Below, one piece after another: positions 47,793 to 56,757 of a stretch of DNA of 64,000 nt. Source of the DNA: Hyphomonas sp. (GTDB lineage Bacteria > Pseudomonadota > Alphaproteobacteria > Caulobacterales > Hyphomonadaceae). The position numbers and the translations under genes are program-made. Position 1 is the stretch's first letter. The number at the start of each line of letters is the position of its first letter. The notes under the pieces are model-generated. The model had not been told where the DNA came from, did not search any database, and saw nothing but the letters and a program-made list of their open reading frames with translations. The DNA is taken from positions 62,001-126,000 of the forward strand of contig NZ_JAGYJH010000002.1 of NCBI RefSeq assembly GCF_018402285.1, in the 5' to 3' direction.

Positions 47793-48269
47793 GTGCGCCC
47801 CATGGACAAGGCTGAAGCCTACCGCCAGCTCAAGGAAGAAATCGACAGCGTCGTAGCCGGGGAAACCTCCGACACCGCCCGCTATGCCTCGGCGGCCTGC
47901 CTGCTCACCCAGGCGTTCAAGCCGCGCTTCTTCTGGACCGGCTTCTACCTGGTCGATCCGCTGAAAACAGATGAGCTGGTTGTCGGCCCCTATCAGGGCA
48001 CGCTCGGCTGCCTGCGCATTCCCTTCGGCAAAGGCGTCTGCGGCCATGTCGCCGCTACGAAAGAGCCTATAATCGTGCCGGACGTGCACGAGTTTCCCGG
48101 CCATATCGCCTGCGATTCAGCCTCCAATTCGGAAATCGTCGTGCCGGTCTTCCGCGCCGATGGCAGCCTCGCGGCCGTCCTCGATGTCGACTCCTCCGAC
48201 TATGACGCCTTCGACGAGGTTGATCAGACAGGGCTCGTGGCGATCTGCGAAAGCCTACTGACCGTCTGA
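47793..48269 (+). CDS. msrC: Free methionine-(R)-sulfoxide reductase (GAF domain)
   Basis: GAF fold with the three fRMsr cysteines: GCLRIPFGKGVCG...PDVHEFPGHIACDSASNSEIVVPV. Confidence 0.9.
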   Translation: MRPMDKAEAYRQLKEEIDSVVAGETSDTARYASAACLLTQAFKPRFFWTGFYLVDPLKTDELVVGPYQGTLGCLRIPFGKGVCGHVAATKEPIIVPDVHEFPGHIACDSASNSEIVVPVFRADGSLAAVLDVDSSDYDAFDEVDQTGLVAICESLLTV

Positions 48270-50270
48270 TGCCGGCTCTGATGCGGGGACAGCCTCGGCA
48301 AGAGGCTGGGGCTCCGGCGCAGGGGTTGGTAGAGACGCGGGGGCCGCAGCACTGGCATCGTCCTCAGCGGGCACTTCGGCAGGCGGGGTCAGCGGCCGCA
48401 ATACCGGTTCGGGCAGCACCTCCTTCCGCGGCGCAGCGGCAGGCGGACGCGCGGTCGCCGGTTCCCGCCGTATGACCGGCGCCGCTTCTGCGCCCGCCTC
48501 GACCGCTGGCAGGTCATCGGGCGCGACCGGTTCGGGCAGATCAGGCATAGGCGGCGGGCCTGCCATCTTCTCGATCCGCTGCAGCAGCGTCTCTTCCAGA
48601 ATGTCGAGCCGGCGCGCGCGCAGCCCCTCGATCACTCGGATGGAATGGTTGAGGTCCAGCCACACATCCCGGTCCAGGGAATAGGCGGGCCATTCAGGCA
48701 CCCCGGTTCCGTTCGGATCACCCGTGCGGGCAAAGTTCGTCCAGTAAGTCATCATCGCTTCGGTCAGCGCCATGTCTGCGTCCGTGACCTTCAGTCCGGG
48801 CAGGTGGCTGTTGAAGACGAAGGAGATTTCCGCCGCGTGGAAGGCGCCGATCGTCTGGCGCGGCGAAGGCGGCACGCGCGTGAAATGATAGAGATAGGTC
48901 GGCGCCCCGTCCTCGGCATTGCGCCGGCCGGCAAAGCGCATGTGGACCCCGAACATGTCGTCGCCCAGCATGTCGGTCGCGCCCTTGTCCCAGCTCTCCA
49001 GCGTGTTCATCCCGTAAAGCGCCTGCAGGGCCTTGGCCGGGTTCAGTCCGAACACGGAGGCAAGCGCCGCTTCGCGCTCCTCAAGGGTCCCGGTCATCTG
49101 CGGCTTCAGGACTGTCGGCGAATTGATCGCGTCATAGAACAGCGTGCCCTCGTCGGCATTGAACCCCGCAATCATCGGCAATCGTGGCACTCCGCCATCG
49201 CGGAAGGCAGCGCCAATCGGCCGGGGCAGCACCTTGCCATCCACAACCGGCAGGAAATAGGGGCTGAGGTCGGGGCGTGCTTCCGCCTGCGCGATGATTG
49301 CTGCCGCCGGAATGCTGCGCAGGTCAGCTGCGCGCGCCGCAGGCGCCACAAGCGAAGACAGGAACTCCGTGCCTGCTTCTTCGGCGCTCTTTACGCCGGG
49401 GATCACCGAGCGCTTCAGGTGCAGCGCGTTGTAAGTGCTCGCTCCGCTCTGCAGGATCACCTTGTTGAACAGGCCCTCCGAGAGAGGGCTCGCCATCAGT
49501 TCCGTGACCGACTGGGCGCCTGCGCTTTCGCCAAACACGGTCACATTGTTCGGGTCGCCCCCAAAAACGGCGATGTTCTCGCGCACCCAGTTGAGCGCCG
49601 ACACCTGGTCGAGCAGGCCGTAATTGCCCGAGGTTCCCGCGTCTGCGGTGAGGGCCGGATGGGCGAGATAGCCAAACGCACCAAGGCGGTAATTTATCGT
49701 GACGAGCACGACGCCATTTTCGACAAGGCCGTTTGCCTGATAGATGGACTGCGATCCTGAGCCGAACTGGTGTGAGCCGCCATGGATCCACACCATCACC
49801 GGCTGCAGGTCGCGGCCGCCCAGATTGGCTGTGCGGATATTGAGCGACAGGCAGTCTTCGGACTCAGGCGGCGTCTTCTGCAGTGACAGAACCACGCGCG
49901 CCATCATTCGCTCGAAGCCGGACAGGCCTACGCCTTCCAGGATGGAGTCCACAAAGCTGCCGGAGCGTTGACGGCTCTGGATGCATTCCGGGCCGTACTC
50001 CCGGGTATCGCGCGAGATTGCGCCCCATTGCGGCGGCGAGGCCGGCGGGCTCCAGCGCCTGGCCGTGGCATAGGGAATGCCGTTGAACACGATCATGTCG
50101 GGGTTGTCCCGGTCCACGCCCCCGATCACGACACCCTGATGGATGCGGACAGGCTCGGACATTTCCATCGGCTTGGGCGGCTTGCGCAGCGCGTACCAGC
50201 CATAGGCTGCGCCCGCCAGCAGGATGAACAGCACGATTAAACCAAAACGGCGCATCGCCGGACCCCGCAA
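48255..50270 (-). CDS. Type-B carboxylesterase family protein with N-terminal anchor and Pro/Ala-rich C-terminal tail
   Basis: EDCLSLNIRTANLGGRDLQPVMVWIHGGSHQFGSG, VTVFGESAGAQSV, FHAAEISFVF; tail APVIRREPATARPPAAAPRKEVLPEPVLRPLTPPAEVPAED. Confidence 0.9.
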   Translation of the reverse strand: MRGPAMRRFGLIVLFILLAGAAYGWYALRKPPKPMEMSEPVRIHQGVVIGGVDRDNPDMIVFNGIPYATARRWSPPASPPQWGAISRDTREYGPECIQSRQRSGSFVDSILEGVGLSGFERMMARVVLSLQKTPPESEDCLSLNIRTANLGGRDLQPVMVWIHGGSHQFGSGSQSIYQANGLVENGVVLVTINYRLGAFGYLAHPALTADAGTSGNYGLLDQVSALNWVRENIAVFGGDPNNVTVFGESAGAQSVTELMASPLSEGLFNKVILQSGASTYNALHLKRSVIPGVKSAEEAGTEFLSSLVAPAARAADLRSIPAAAIIAQAEARPDLSPYFLPVVDGKVLPRPIGAAFRDGGVPRLPMIAGFNADEGTLFYDAINSPTVLKPQMTGTLEEREAALASVFGLNPAKALQALYGMNTLESWDKGATDMLGDDMFGVHMRFAGRRNAEDGAPTYLYHFTRVPPSPRQTIGAFHAAEISFVFNSHLPGLKVTDADMALTEAMMTYWTNFARTGDPNGTGVPEWPAYSLDRDVWLDLNHSIRVIEGLRARRLDILEETLLQRIEKMAGPPPMPDLPEPVAPDDLPAVEAGAEAAPVIRREPATARPPAAAPRKEVLPEPVLRPLTPPAEVPAEDDASAAAPASLPTPAPEPQPLAEAVPASEPASDGQ

Positions 50271-50320
50271 AACTCGAATCTGTTGCCATCATAGCGGCCC
50301 GGCCGGGCGATGGCTAACCC

Positions 50321-51529
50321 CTAACAACCGCGCAGGTTCAGCGTGTCCAGCGTCCGCACGGTTGCCCCGGTCAGGTCGGCAACCGGCTCGATGCCGCAGG
50401 CCATCCGGATAAAGCCTTCGGGCACCTTGTCGCCCCAGCGCACGCGGCATTCAGCGGCCGAATGCACGCCGCCAAAACTTGTTGCCGGCGTAATCAGGGG
50501 ATGGCGCTCAATGAACTGTTCGGCGAGGAGCCGGCTCGGCAGGCAGAAGCTGACAATCGGTCCGTACCCGCTCATCTGCTTGCGCGCGACGCCGTGCGCA
50601 GGGTCGGTCGCCAGCCCCGGATAGCGCAGCCCCGTCACGCCTTCGATGCCCGAAAGCGCATTCGCAACGGCCAGCGCATTGGCGTTCGCCCGCGCCACGC
50701 GCAGCTCCAGCGTGGCAAGGCCCCGGTGCAGAAGGTAGGCATCAAACGGGCTGCAGATCGCCCCGCCCAGCCGCCGCCAGGTCTTCAGCGGCGCCATCAG
50801 CGAAGGGTCGCGGCTCGCCACATGCCCGGCCAGAATGTCCGAATGCCCCGCCATCGCCTTGGTGTCGGCCATGATCGTAAAGTCCGCGCCGAGATCCAGC
50901 GGCCGCTGGCAGAGCGGCGTTGCGGTCGTGTTGTCCACCGCCAGCAGCGCACCCGCCGCCTTGGCATTGCGTGCCAGCTTGGCGAGGTCGCACACTTCAA
51001 GCCCCGGATTGGACGGGGTTTCGGCCAGCACCAGCTTCACGCCGGTCAGGTCGGCCTGCGCCATCTCCGCCGTGGGGCAGGTAGCCATCTCGATGCCCAG
51101 CGGCGCAAAGTACGTCTCCAGCAACGCGCGGGCATTGTAATAGCCGTCCGCATGCACCAGCACCCGGTCGCCTGGCTTCAGCTGGGCGTAGAACACCGCC
51201 GCAATCGCGGCCATCCCAGACGGGAAAAGCACGGCCTCGGCGTCTTCCAGCAGGCCAATCTCGGCCTCCACTTCCTCAACGGTCGGGTTGCCATAGCGGC
51301 CATACACATGGCTCGCCAGCGGGTCGCCCGGCAGATGGAAGGTGGTCGAGGCCACAATGGGCAGGGCGACAGGATCGCCCTTCTGCAGGCTTTCGCCCCG
51401 CCGGTGAAGCAGGCGCGAAATGGGGGAGAGGTCTTCAGCCAAGTATGTCTGCTCCAGGTCCGATAAGCCGCGCCAGCCCGGCGCGCGTGTCAGCGTCCAG
51501 CCGCTGCCACTCCTCGCGCAGGCTCGCAA
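50321..51529 (-). CDS. Trans-sulfuration PLP enzyme (cystathionine beta/gamma-lyase family)
   Basis: HVYGRYGNPTVEEVEAEIGLLEDAEAVLFPSGMAAIAAVF, VDNTTATPLCQRPLDLGADFTIMADTKAMAGHSDILAGHV; ORF-track start overlaps the GST gene, true start probably a non-ATG codon near 51442-51457. Confidence 0.88.
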   Translation of the reverse strand: MRACARSGSGWTLTRAPGWRGLSDLEQTYLAEDLSPISRLLHRRGESLQKGDPVALPIVASTTFHLPGDPLASHVYGRYGNPTVEEVEAEIGLLEDAEAVLFPSGMAAIAAVFYAQLKPGDRVLVHADGYYNARALLETYFAPLGIEMATCPTAEMAQADLTGVKLVLAETPSNPGLEVCDLAKLARNAKAAGALLAVDNTTATPLCQRPLDLGADFTIMADTKAMAGHSDILAGHVASRDPSLMAPLKTWRRLGGAICSPFDAYLLHRGLATLELRVARANANALAVANALSGIEGVTGLRYPGLATDPAHGVARKQMSGYGPIVSFCLPSRLLAEQFIERHPLITPATSFGGVHSAAECRVRWGDKVPEGFIRMACGIEPVADLTGATVRTLDTLNLRGC

Positions 51530-52430
51530 GACACTTCACCTGATATTTGAACACGCCCTGCTCATACCAGCCCCCTTCGATCATCAGCGAAAAGGTCTCC
51601 GCCCCCGCCTCAATGGCTTTGGTATTCGCCAGAAGGAAGGGCAGGTAGGTGTCCCCCGCCTGCGCCAGCAGCCTGGTGATGGCCGGGCTCGCCAGCGCCG
51701 CTTCGGCGCCGGCCCAGTCCCCGCCAATCCCGCTGGCATCATCGGCATGGTCCAGCCAGCGATAGAGGTAAGGCACAGCCTCCCGCATCCATGCCATCGG
51801 CGTCGGGTCATAGCTCATCACCTTGAGCTGGCCATAAAAGGCAAGATCGGCGAGCGAGATCCGGTCCCCGAACAGGAAACGCCCTGGCCCGAGCGCCATC
51901 TCCTGCAGCGCCGCGCAGCTGCGCTTCCAGCTCGCTTCGATCACCGGCGCCGTCTCCGGCGTACACCCCACCAGCGCCATCCGCGAAATCTGCCGCGCAC
52001 GGATCACGGCGGCCGTATTCTCCACCGTTTCCAGCCCGGCATTCGGCATCGAATCATACATCAGCCAGTTGGCGCACCATTCCTGATCGGCCTCATAGAA
52101 CCACCGATAATGGAACATCGCCTTCATGAACCATTCGTCGGCCATGTCCTCCAGCAGCAGGCACACAAAGCGCGATGCCGCGTCCTCCGGCACCAGCGCG
52201 CGCCCTTCCCCCTCAATGGAGAGGAGGAAGGGCGTTGAATCGTTCGTCCAGCTGCCATCAGGTTTGCAGACTACGGGGATCACCTGCGCCTTGACATTCG
52301 GCATGATCACGCCGCGCTCCTCGCCCGTCATCCCGGTCCAGCTGTGCGGCAAACGCTTCGCCCGGAGCGCCGCGCGCACTTTCAGGGAGTATGGAGACCC
52401 CAGCGCGCCATAGACTTCATACCCGCTCAT
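51435..52430 (-). CDS. Glutathione S-transferase family protein
   Basis: YEVYGALGSPYSLKVRAALRAKRLPHSWTGMT...VIPVVCKPDGSWTNDSTPFLLSIE; FLFGDRISLADLAFYGQL. Confidence 0.85.
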   Translation of the reverse strand: MSGYEVYGALGSPYSLKVRAALRAKRLPHSWTGMTGEERGVIMPNVKAQVIPVVCKPDGSWTNDSTPFLLSIEGEGRALVPEDAASRFVCLLLEDMADEWFMKAMFHYRWFYEADQEWCANWLMYDSMPNAGLETVENTAAVIRARQISRMALVGCTPETAPVIEASWKRSCAALQEMALGPGRFLFGDRISLADLAFYGQLKVMSYDPTPMAWMREAVPYLYRWLDHADDASGIGGDWAGAEAALASPAITRLLAQAGDTYLPFLLANTKAIEAGAETFSLMIEGGWYEQGVFKYQVKCLASLREEWQRLDADTRAGLARLIGPGADILG

Positions 52431-52849
52431 TGCTTCTCCCCATTCACCCATGTCGGCCGCGTCACGATCAGCTCCTGGCAGAGCAGCCCCGCCTCGCGGT
52501 GACGCGCCATGTCCTTGTAGTCCTTGTGGTTCAGCGTTGCGATGAAAGCCTGCCGGCTCGGAAAGTGGTTCACCAGAACCGCGTCCCAGTCCCCGTTGCC
52601 AATGAAAAACCGCTCCGTATCCCCCAGCAGCAGCGTCGTCCCGCCCACTTCGGCGGCTGCCACCGTAAAGGCTTCCGAATAACGCATATACGCATCCCGC
52701 CCGCTGATCTTCTCGCCATATTCCGGGTCTTCGGGGCGATACTCCGCCTTCACCTTGAACTTCAGGATGTTCACCTGCGCAACCGGCCCGTCATACGGGT
52801 CATCCCGGAACGCGCGGAACTGGTCGGCCGTCGGCTGAAAGGCGGGCAT
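52427..52849 (-). CDS. DUF1330 domain-containing protein
   Basis: PVAQVNILKFKVKAEYRPED...GGTTLLLGDTERFFIGNGDWDAVLVNHFPSRQAFIATLNHKDYKDMARHREAGL. Confidence 0.75.
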   Translation of the reverse strand: MPAFQPTADQFRAFRDDPYDGPVAQVNILKFKVKAEYRPEDPEYGEKISGRDAYMRYSEAFTVAAAEVGGTTLLLGDTERFFIGNGDWDAVLVNHFPSRQAFIATLNHKDYKDMARHREAGLLCQELIVTRPTWVNGEKQ

Positions 52850-52852
52850 GGC

Positions 52853-53422
52853 TTACTCCTTGGGGCGATGGTGGGGGTGTTTGGAAAAATACCGCTCGGC
52901 ATAGAAAAGCGCCGCCGCATGCAGCGCGTGCTGCACAGGCTGGTTACCGTATTCCAGGAACTCCGTATACGGCATTTCAAGAACCTCGATCTCCTCGTTG
53001 GGGTCAAGATCCCGGCTCGCGCCGGGCGTGCTGCCAAGGGCAAGGTAATAGTGCAACATATTGTCCTGCGTGGCCGGGTTGGGATGGCACGCGCCCACCC
53101 ACACCATCTCGCGGGCAACATAACCGGTTTCCTCACGCAGCTCCCGGGCGCCGACAGCTGCCCAGTCCGTCTCGCCCGGATCAGACGCTCCGCCCGGCAG
53201 CCCCACCATCACCGCCCGCGCCGCATGCCGGTACTCGCGCACCAGCACGACATTGCCCGCATCCGTCACCGGGATCACCGTCACCCATTCTGCCAGTTCA
53301 ATGACATGATAGCTCTCGACAATATGCCCGTCCTCCCGGGCGCAGCGGTCGGTGCGCAGGCCCATGAAGCGATCCTTCATCACCTGCTGTGAGGACAGGA
53401 TTTTCCACGGTTTGATGCTCAT
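52853..53422 (-). CDS. NUDIX hydrolase (ADP-ribose pyrophosphatase-like)
   Basis: Nudix box GGASDPGETDWAAVGARELREETGY. Confidence 0.9.
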   Translation of the reverse strand: MSIKPWKILSSQQVMKDRFMGLRTDRCAREDGHIVESYHVIELAEWVTVIPVTDAGNVVLVREYRHAARAVMVGLPGGASDPGETDWAAVGARELREETGYVAREMVWVGACHPNPATQDNMLHYYLALGSTPGASRDLDPNEEIEVLEMPYTEFLEYGNQPVQHALHAAALFYAERYFSKHPHHRPKE

Positions 53423-55788
53423 TCGGCCGGGATCTTCAGGTGCCGCTCCAGGAAATCCAGCCGCGTGCGCATCAGGTGAACCTGCAACGCTTCGCCCTGG
53501 ATGCCATGGCGCTGGCCCGGATAAGTCATCAACTCGAAAGGCTGGCTGCGCGCCTGCAGCTCCGCCATCAGGCGGGTCGTGTTGTCAAACGTCACATTAT
53601 CGTCTGCCATCCCGTGGATCAGCAGCAGGGGCCCGGTCAGCCCGTCAAGGTGCGCAAACACGCTGGAGGCGTGATAGCCGTCAGGGTTGAGCTGCGGCGT
53701 GCTCATGTATCGCTCCGTATAGAACGTATCATAGAGCGACCAGTCGGTGACCGACGCGCCCGCAATCGCAGCCGCAAACGTGCCTTCTGGCGCCTGCGCC
53801 GCCGTCATCAGCGTCATGTACCCGCCATAGCTCCAGCCCTGGATGGCGATGCGGCCTGCGTCCACGAAGGGCTGCTCTTTCAGCCACGCCACGCCCGCCA
53901 GCTGGTCGCGCACTTCCGGTCCGCCCGTCAGAAGATGGATGACATCCTCAAACCGCTTGCCCCGGTTCCAGCTGCCGCGATTGTCAAGGCGGAACACGAT
54001 ATAGCCAGCATGGGTATAGAACTGGTCGCCCAGCGGCCGCCAGTCATTGGACACACGCTGCACATGCGGCCCGCCATACACTTCTACGATCACAGGATAC
54101 TTCTTCGCAGGGTCAAATCCCGGCGGCTTCTGGATCGAATAGTAAAGCGTTTGCCCATCTTCTGCCTTCAACGTTCCGAATTCCGGCACGGTGTGGGAGG
54201 AAAGGAAAGGCGCATACGGATGGCTTGCATTCAGTGCGTTCTCGTTGATCCACGCCACGCGCGTGCCGTCTGCCTTGTAGAGCGCCGTCTGCGGCGGCTG
54301 CGTGGGGGAGGAGAAAGTGCCGACATAACTCTTGGCGCCCGCGCCCATGGCAATGCTCCAGCTGCCCCCTTCCGGCGTAATCCGCCGCACTTCCGGGCAT
54401 TCCTGCATCATGCGCGCCGACCCGGGCGCCGTGTCGATACAGGCAGTGTCCGGCACCCGCGCCGCGCCCCTGGCCGCAACCTCGCGGTCGCTCCAGCCCA
54501 GCGGCACGGCATAAAGATGCCGCTCCAGAGGGGTATCCCTGAAGCCGGTGAAATAGATCGTCTGTGTCTCAGGATCAAACCCGGAAATATCGTTCACCAC
54601 CCAGTTCCCGAAAGTCACCTGCCGCATTTCGCCATTCGAGGCATTTCGCCAGTAGATGTGGCGATACCCGTCCAGCTCATGGGTCACCAGAATGCCGCCA
54701 TCGGGCAGGGCCAGGAAATCATTTGTCAGGTTCACCCACCGCGCCTGTTCCTCCGTAAACGGAGACCAGATGCGCCAGGGCAGGCCATCGGTGCGGTTGA
54801 AGCGGATTTCCGTCTGCGCCCGGTTCACGGTCTGGAACCACAGGCTTCCATGCGCCCAGTTCACGCGCGCCAGATAGGTGTCGGGCCCCACAGAACTGAT
54901 CTTGCGCGTAGTGTCCTCTTTCAGGTCAGCCACCCAGAGCCCCACCTTCGCATTTGGCCGCCCCGCGCGCGGATAGCGCTGGTTGATCACGGTTACTTCC
55001 TCGGCCGCAATGTCAAAGCGCGGAATGATGTCCACCCCGCTCTCGTCCACTTCGGTAAAGGCGATGTAGCGCTCGTCCGCGCTCCACCAGTAGCCCGTGT
55101 AGCGGTTCATCTCTTCCTGCGCGACAAACTCGGCCACGCCATAGCCGATGGCCTTGTCGGGCTGCGCCTCGGGCGAAATCCGCGTTTCTGTGCCGCTCGC
55201 CAGATCGATGGAATAAAGTGCCCCGTCCCGGATGAAGCTCACATGATTGCCGCGAGGCGACACCTTGGCGTCATACTCAAACCCGTCTGTCCGGGTCAGG
55301 CGCCGGGTTTCCGGCCCGTCATTCTTGAGCGTCACAAGATGAATGTCCCCGCCCGCCGGCACGATGATCGTGTCCGCCGTGCCCCAGGCATAATCGGCAA
55401 TGCCGCGCACGCCCGCGATCCGCTTTCGCTCGCGCAGGGCCTTTTCTTCTTCGGAGAGTTCCGCCTCTGCCGGGTCCACCGCCGTGGAGTCCACCAGCAT
55501 CGACTGCGCACCGCTCGCCACGTCGAACTGCCAGAGATCGTAGCGTGCGCTTTCTTCCGCCCTGGGTTTCAGGAAGGTCACGCGGCGCCCATCGGGCGAG
55601 AATTTCACCGCCCGCGGCGCGCTGCCGGCAAGGGAGGGGGAGGCAAAGAGGCGTTCCGGCGTCAGCCGGGGAGCGTCAGTCATGGAAACGGGGTCCTTGG
55701 CCGGTTGGGGCGCCTCGTCTGCATGGGTAATGCAGGCGGCAAGCGATAAAGAGGCGGCAAAGGCCGCAAGAAAGAAGAGGCGTCTCAT
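53419..55788 (-). CDS. S9 family peptidase (DPP IV/prolyl oligopeptidase-like), lipoprotein signal
   Basis: LSLAACITH lipobox; beta-propeller repeats; YPVIVEVYGGPHVQRV, IQGWSYGGYMTLM, LLIHGMADDNVTFDNT, YPGQRHGI; ORF track start 55884. Confidence 0.92.
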   Translation of the reverse strand: MRRLFFLAAFAASLSLAACITHADEAPQPAKDPVSMTDAPRLTPERLFASPSLAGSAPRAVKFSPDGRRVTFLKPRAEESARYDLWQFDVASGAQSMLVDSTAVDPAEAELSEEEKALRERKRIAGVRGIADYAWGTADTIIVPAGGDIHLVTLKNDGPETRRLTRTDGFEYDAKVSPRGNHVSFIRDGALYSIDLASGTETRISPEAQPDKAIGYGVAEFVAQEEMNRYTGYWWSADERYIAFTEVDESGVDIIPRFDIAAEEVTVINQRYPRAGRPNAKVGLWVADLKEDTTRKISSVGPDTYLARVNWAHGSLWFQTVNRAQTEIRFNRTDGLPWRIWSPFTEEQARWVNLTNDFLALPDGGILVTHELDGYRHIYWRNASNGEMRQVTFGNWVVNDISGFDPETQTIYFTGFRDTPLERHLYAVPLGWSDREVAARGAARVPDTACIDTAPGSARMMQECPEVRRITPEGGSWSIAMGAGAKSYVGTFSSPTQPPQTALYKADGTRVAWINENALNASHPYAPFLSSHTVPEFGTLKAEDGQTLYYSIQKPPGFDPAKKYPVIVEVYGGPHVQRVSNDWRPLGDQFYTHAGYIVFRLDNRGSWNRGKRFEDVIHLLTGGPEVRDQLAGVAWLKEQPFVDAGRIAIQGWSYGGYMTLMTAAQAPEGTFAAAIAGASVTDWSLYDTFYTERYMSTPQLNPDGYHASSVFAHLDGLTGPLLLIHGMADDNVTFDNTTRLMAELQARSQPFELMTYPGQRHGIQGEALQVHLMRTRLDFLERHLKIPAE

Positions 55789-55819
55789 GGCGCCGACACT
55801 AGCCCGGATTCCGGGCTTG

Positions 55820-56578
55820 TCACCCGCCGGGAGGGGTCCCCAGCACATAGATATGCGCGGCCAGCAGACCGATGAATTCGGCAATCGCCGTCACGGCAAT
55901 CATCAGCAACCCCATCACCCCCGCCCTCCAGAGGCGGCCCCCCACGGAAATCCTGGGCGCCAGGCCACGAAAGATCGTGCCCGCATAGGCGAGTATGATC
56001 AGGGCCATAAAAATCAGCGACGATGTCTGGTTTATCTCGGTCGAGATCGTGTTCTGGCCAATCACCAGCGCAAGGCCGATCAGCGTGCCCGGCACGAGGG
56101 TCGCAAAATAAAGCCGGCTGCGCACCGGCATGGACACGCCCTTGCCCCAGGTGCCGACAAACAGGCTCATTGGAATATGCAGCACGAAAAACGCGATTGA
56201 ATACAGGGCCGAATAGGCCAGCAGCACTTCCCGGGCGACGGCGTCGACCTCGCGGCCGTAAAGGTCCCCCTCGAATGAGCTGACCGTTTCAACGACGGTC
56301 TGCCAGATCGGCGTCCCCTCTCCGCTGAGGAGAAACTGCAGGAATTCGGTGAGGGCAAAGATCACGAACACAAGGCGGATCGCCGGTGTGTACCGGTCCT
56401 GCCAGCCCGGATCGCGCGCCGCCTCGAACACCCTGGCCGGGTTGAACAGCGAGGCCCACATCGTCCGGAAACCGCGCACATTCAGTCCGAAGACATCATC
56501 CAGCAGCGCGTCCCACCCCGACGCCCGCGTCAGGTCATCCTCGCCAAAACCGGCAGATTTCGCTTCTGGCTTCGCCAT
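55820..56578 (-). CDS. Hypothetical multi-TM protein (Yip1/DUF3667-like)
   Basis: GLNVRGFRTMWASLFNPARVFEAARDPGWQDRYTPAIRLVFVIFALTEFLQFLL; several TM helices; start set at MAKPEAKSAGF. Confidence 0.6.
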   Translation of the reverse strand: MAKPEAKSAGFGEDDLTRASGWDALLDDVFGLNVRGFRTMWASLFNPARVFEAARDPGWQDRYTPAIRLVFVIFALTEFLQFLLSGEGTPIWQTVVETVSSFEGDLYGREVDAVAREVLLAYSALYSIAFFVLHIPMSLFVGTWGKGVSMPVRSRLYFATLVPGTLIGLALVIGQNTISTEINQTSSLIFMALIILAYAGTIFRGLAPRISVGGRLWRAGVMGLLMIAVTAIAEFIGLLAAHIYVLGTPPGG

Positions 56579-56757
56579 CTTCGTCCCCTCATAAGCTCCA
56601 AGTGATGCCGGGGGGCAAGGGGCACGGCAAGCGGAAAAGTGGCCTTGCGCGGCCGTCTGGCTGCCCACCGGCTCGGTGTTGCGCTTGATCTTCTGCGCGC
56701 GGCAGGCCACATCGCGCCCAGACAACCATTTCCAGCTTCGCAAAGGAACCACAGCCC

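Noticed and set aside
53440-55749. 769-aa plus-strand ORF antisense to the S9 peptidase
   Set aside because: Shadow ORF: R/H/P/Q-rich with no recognisable family, while the minus-strand frame has full peptidase motifs; expected from GC-rich codon bias
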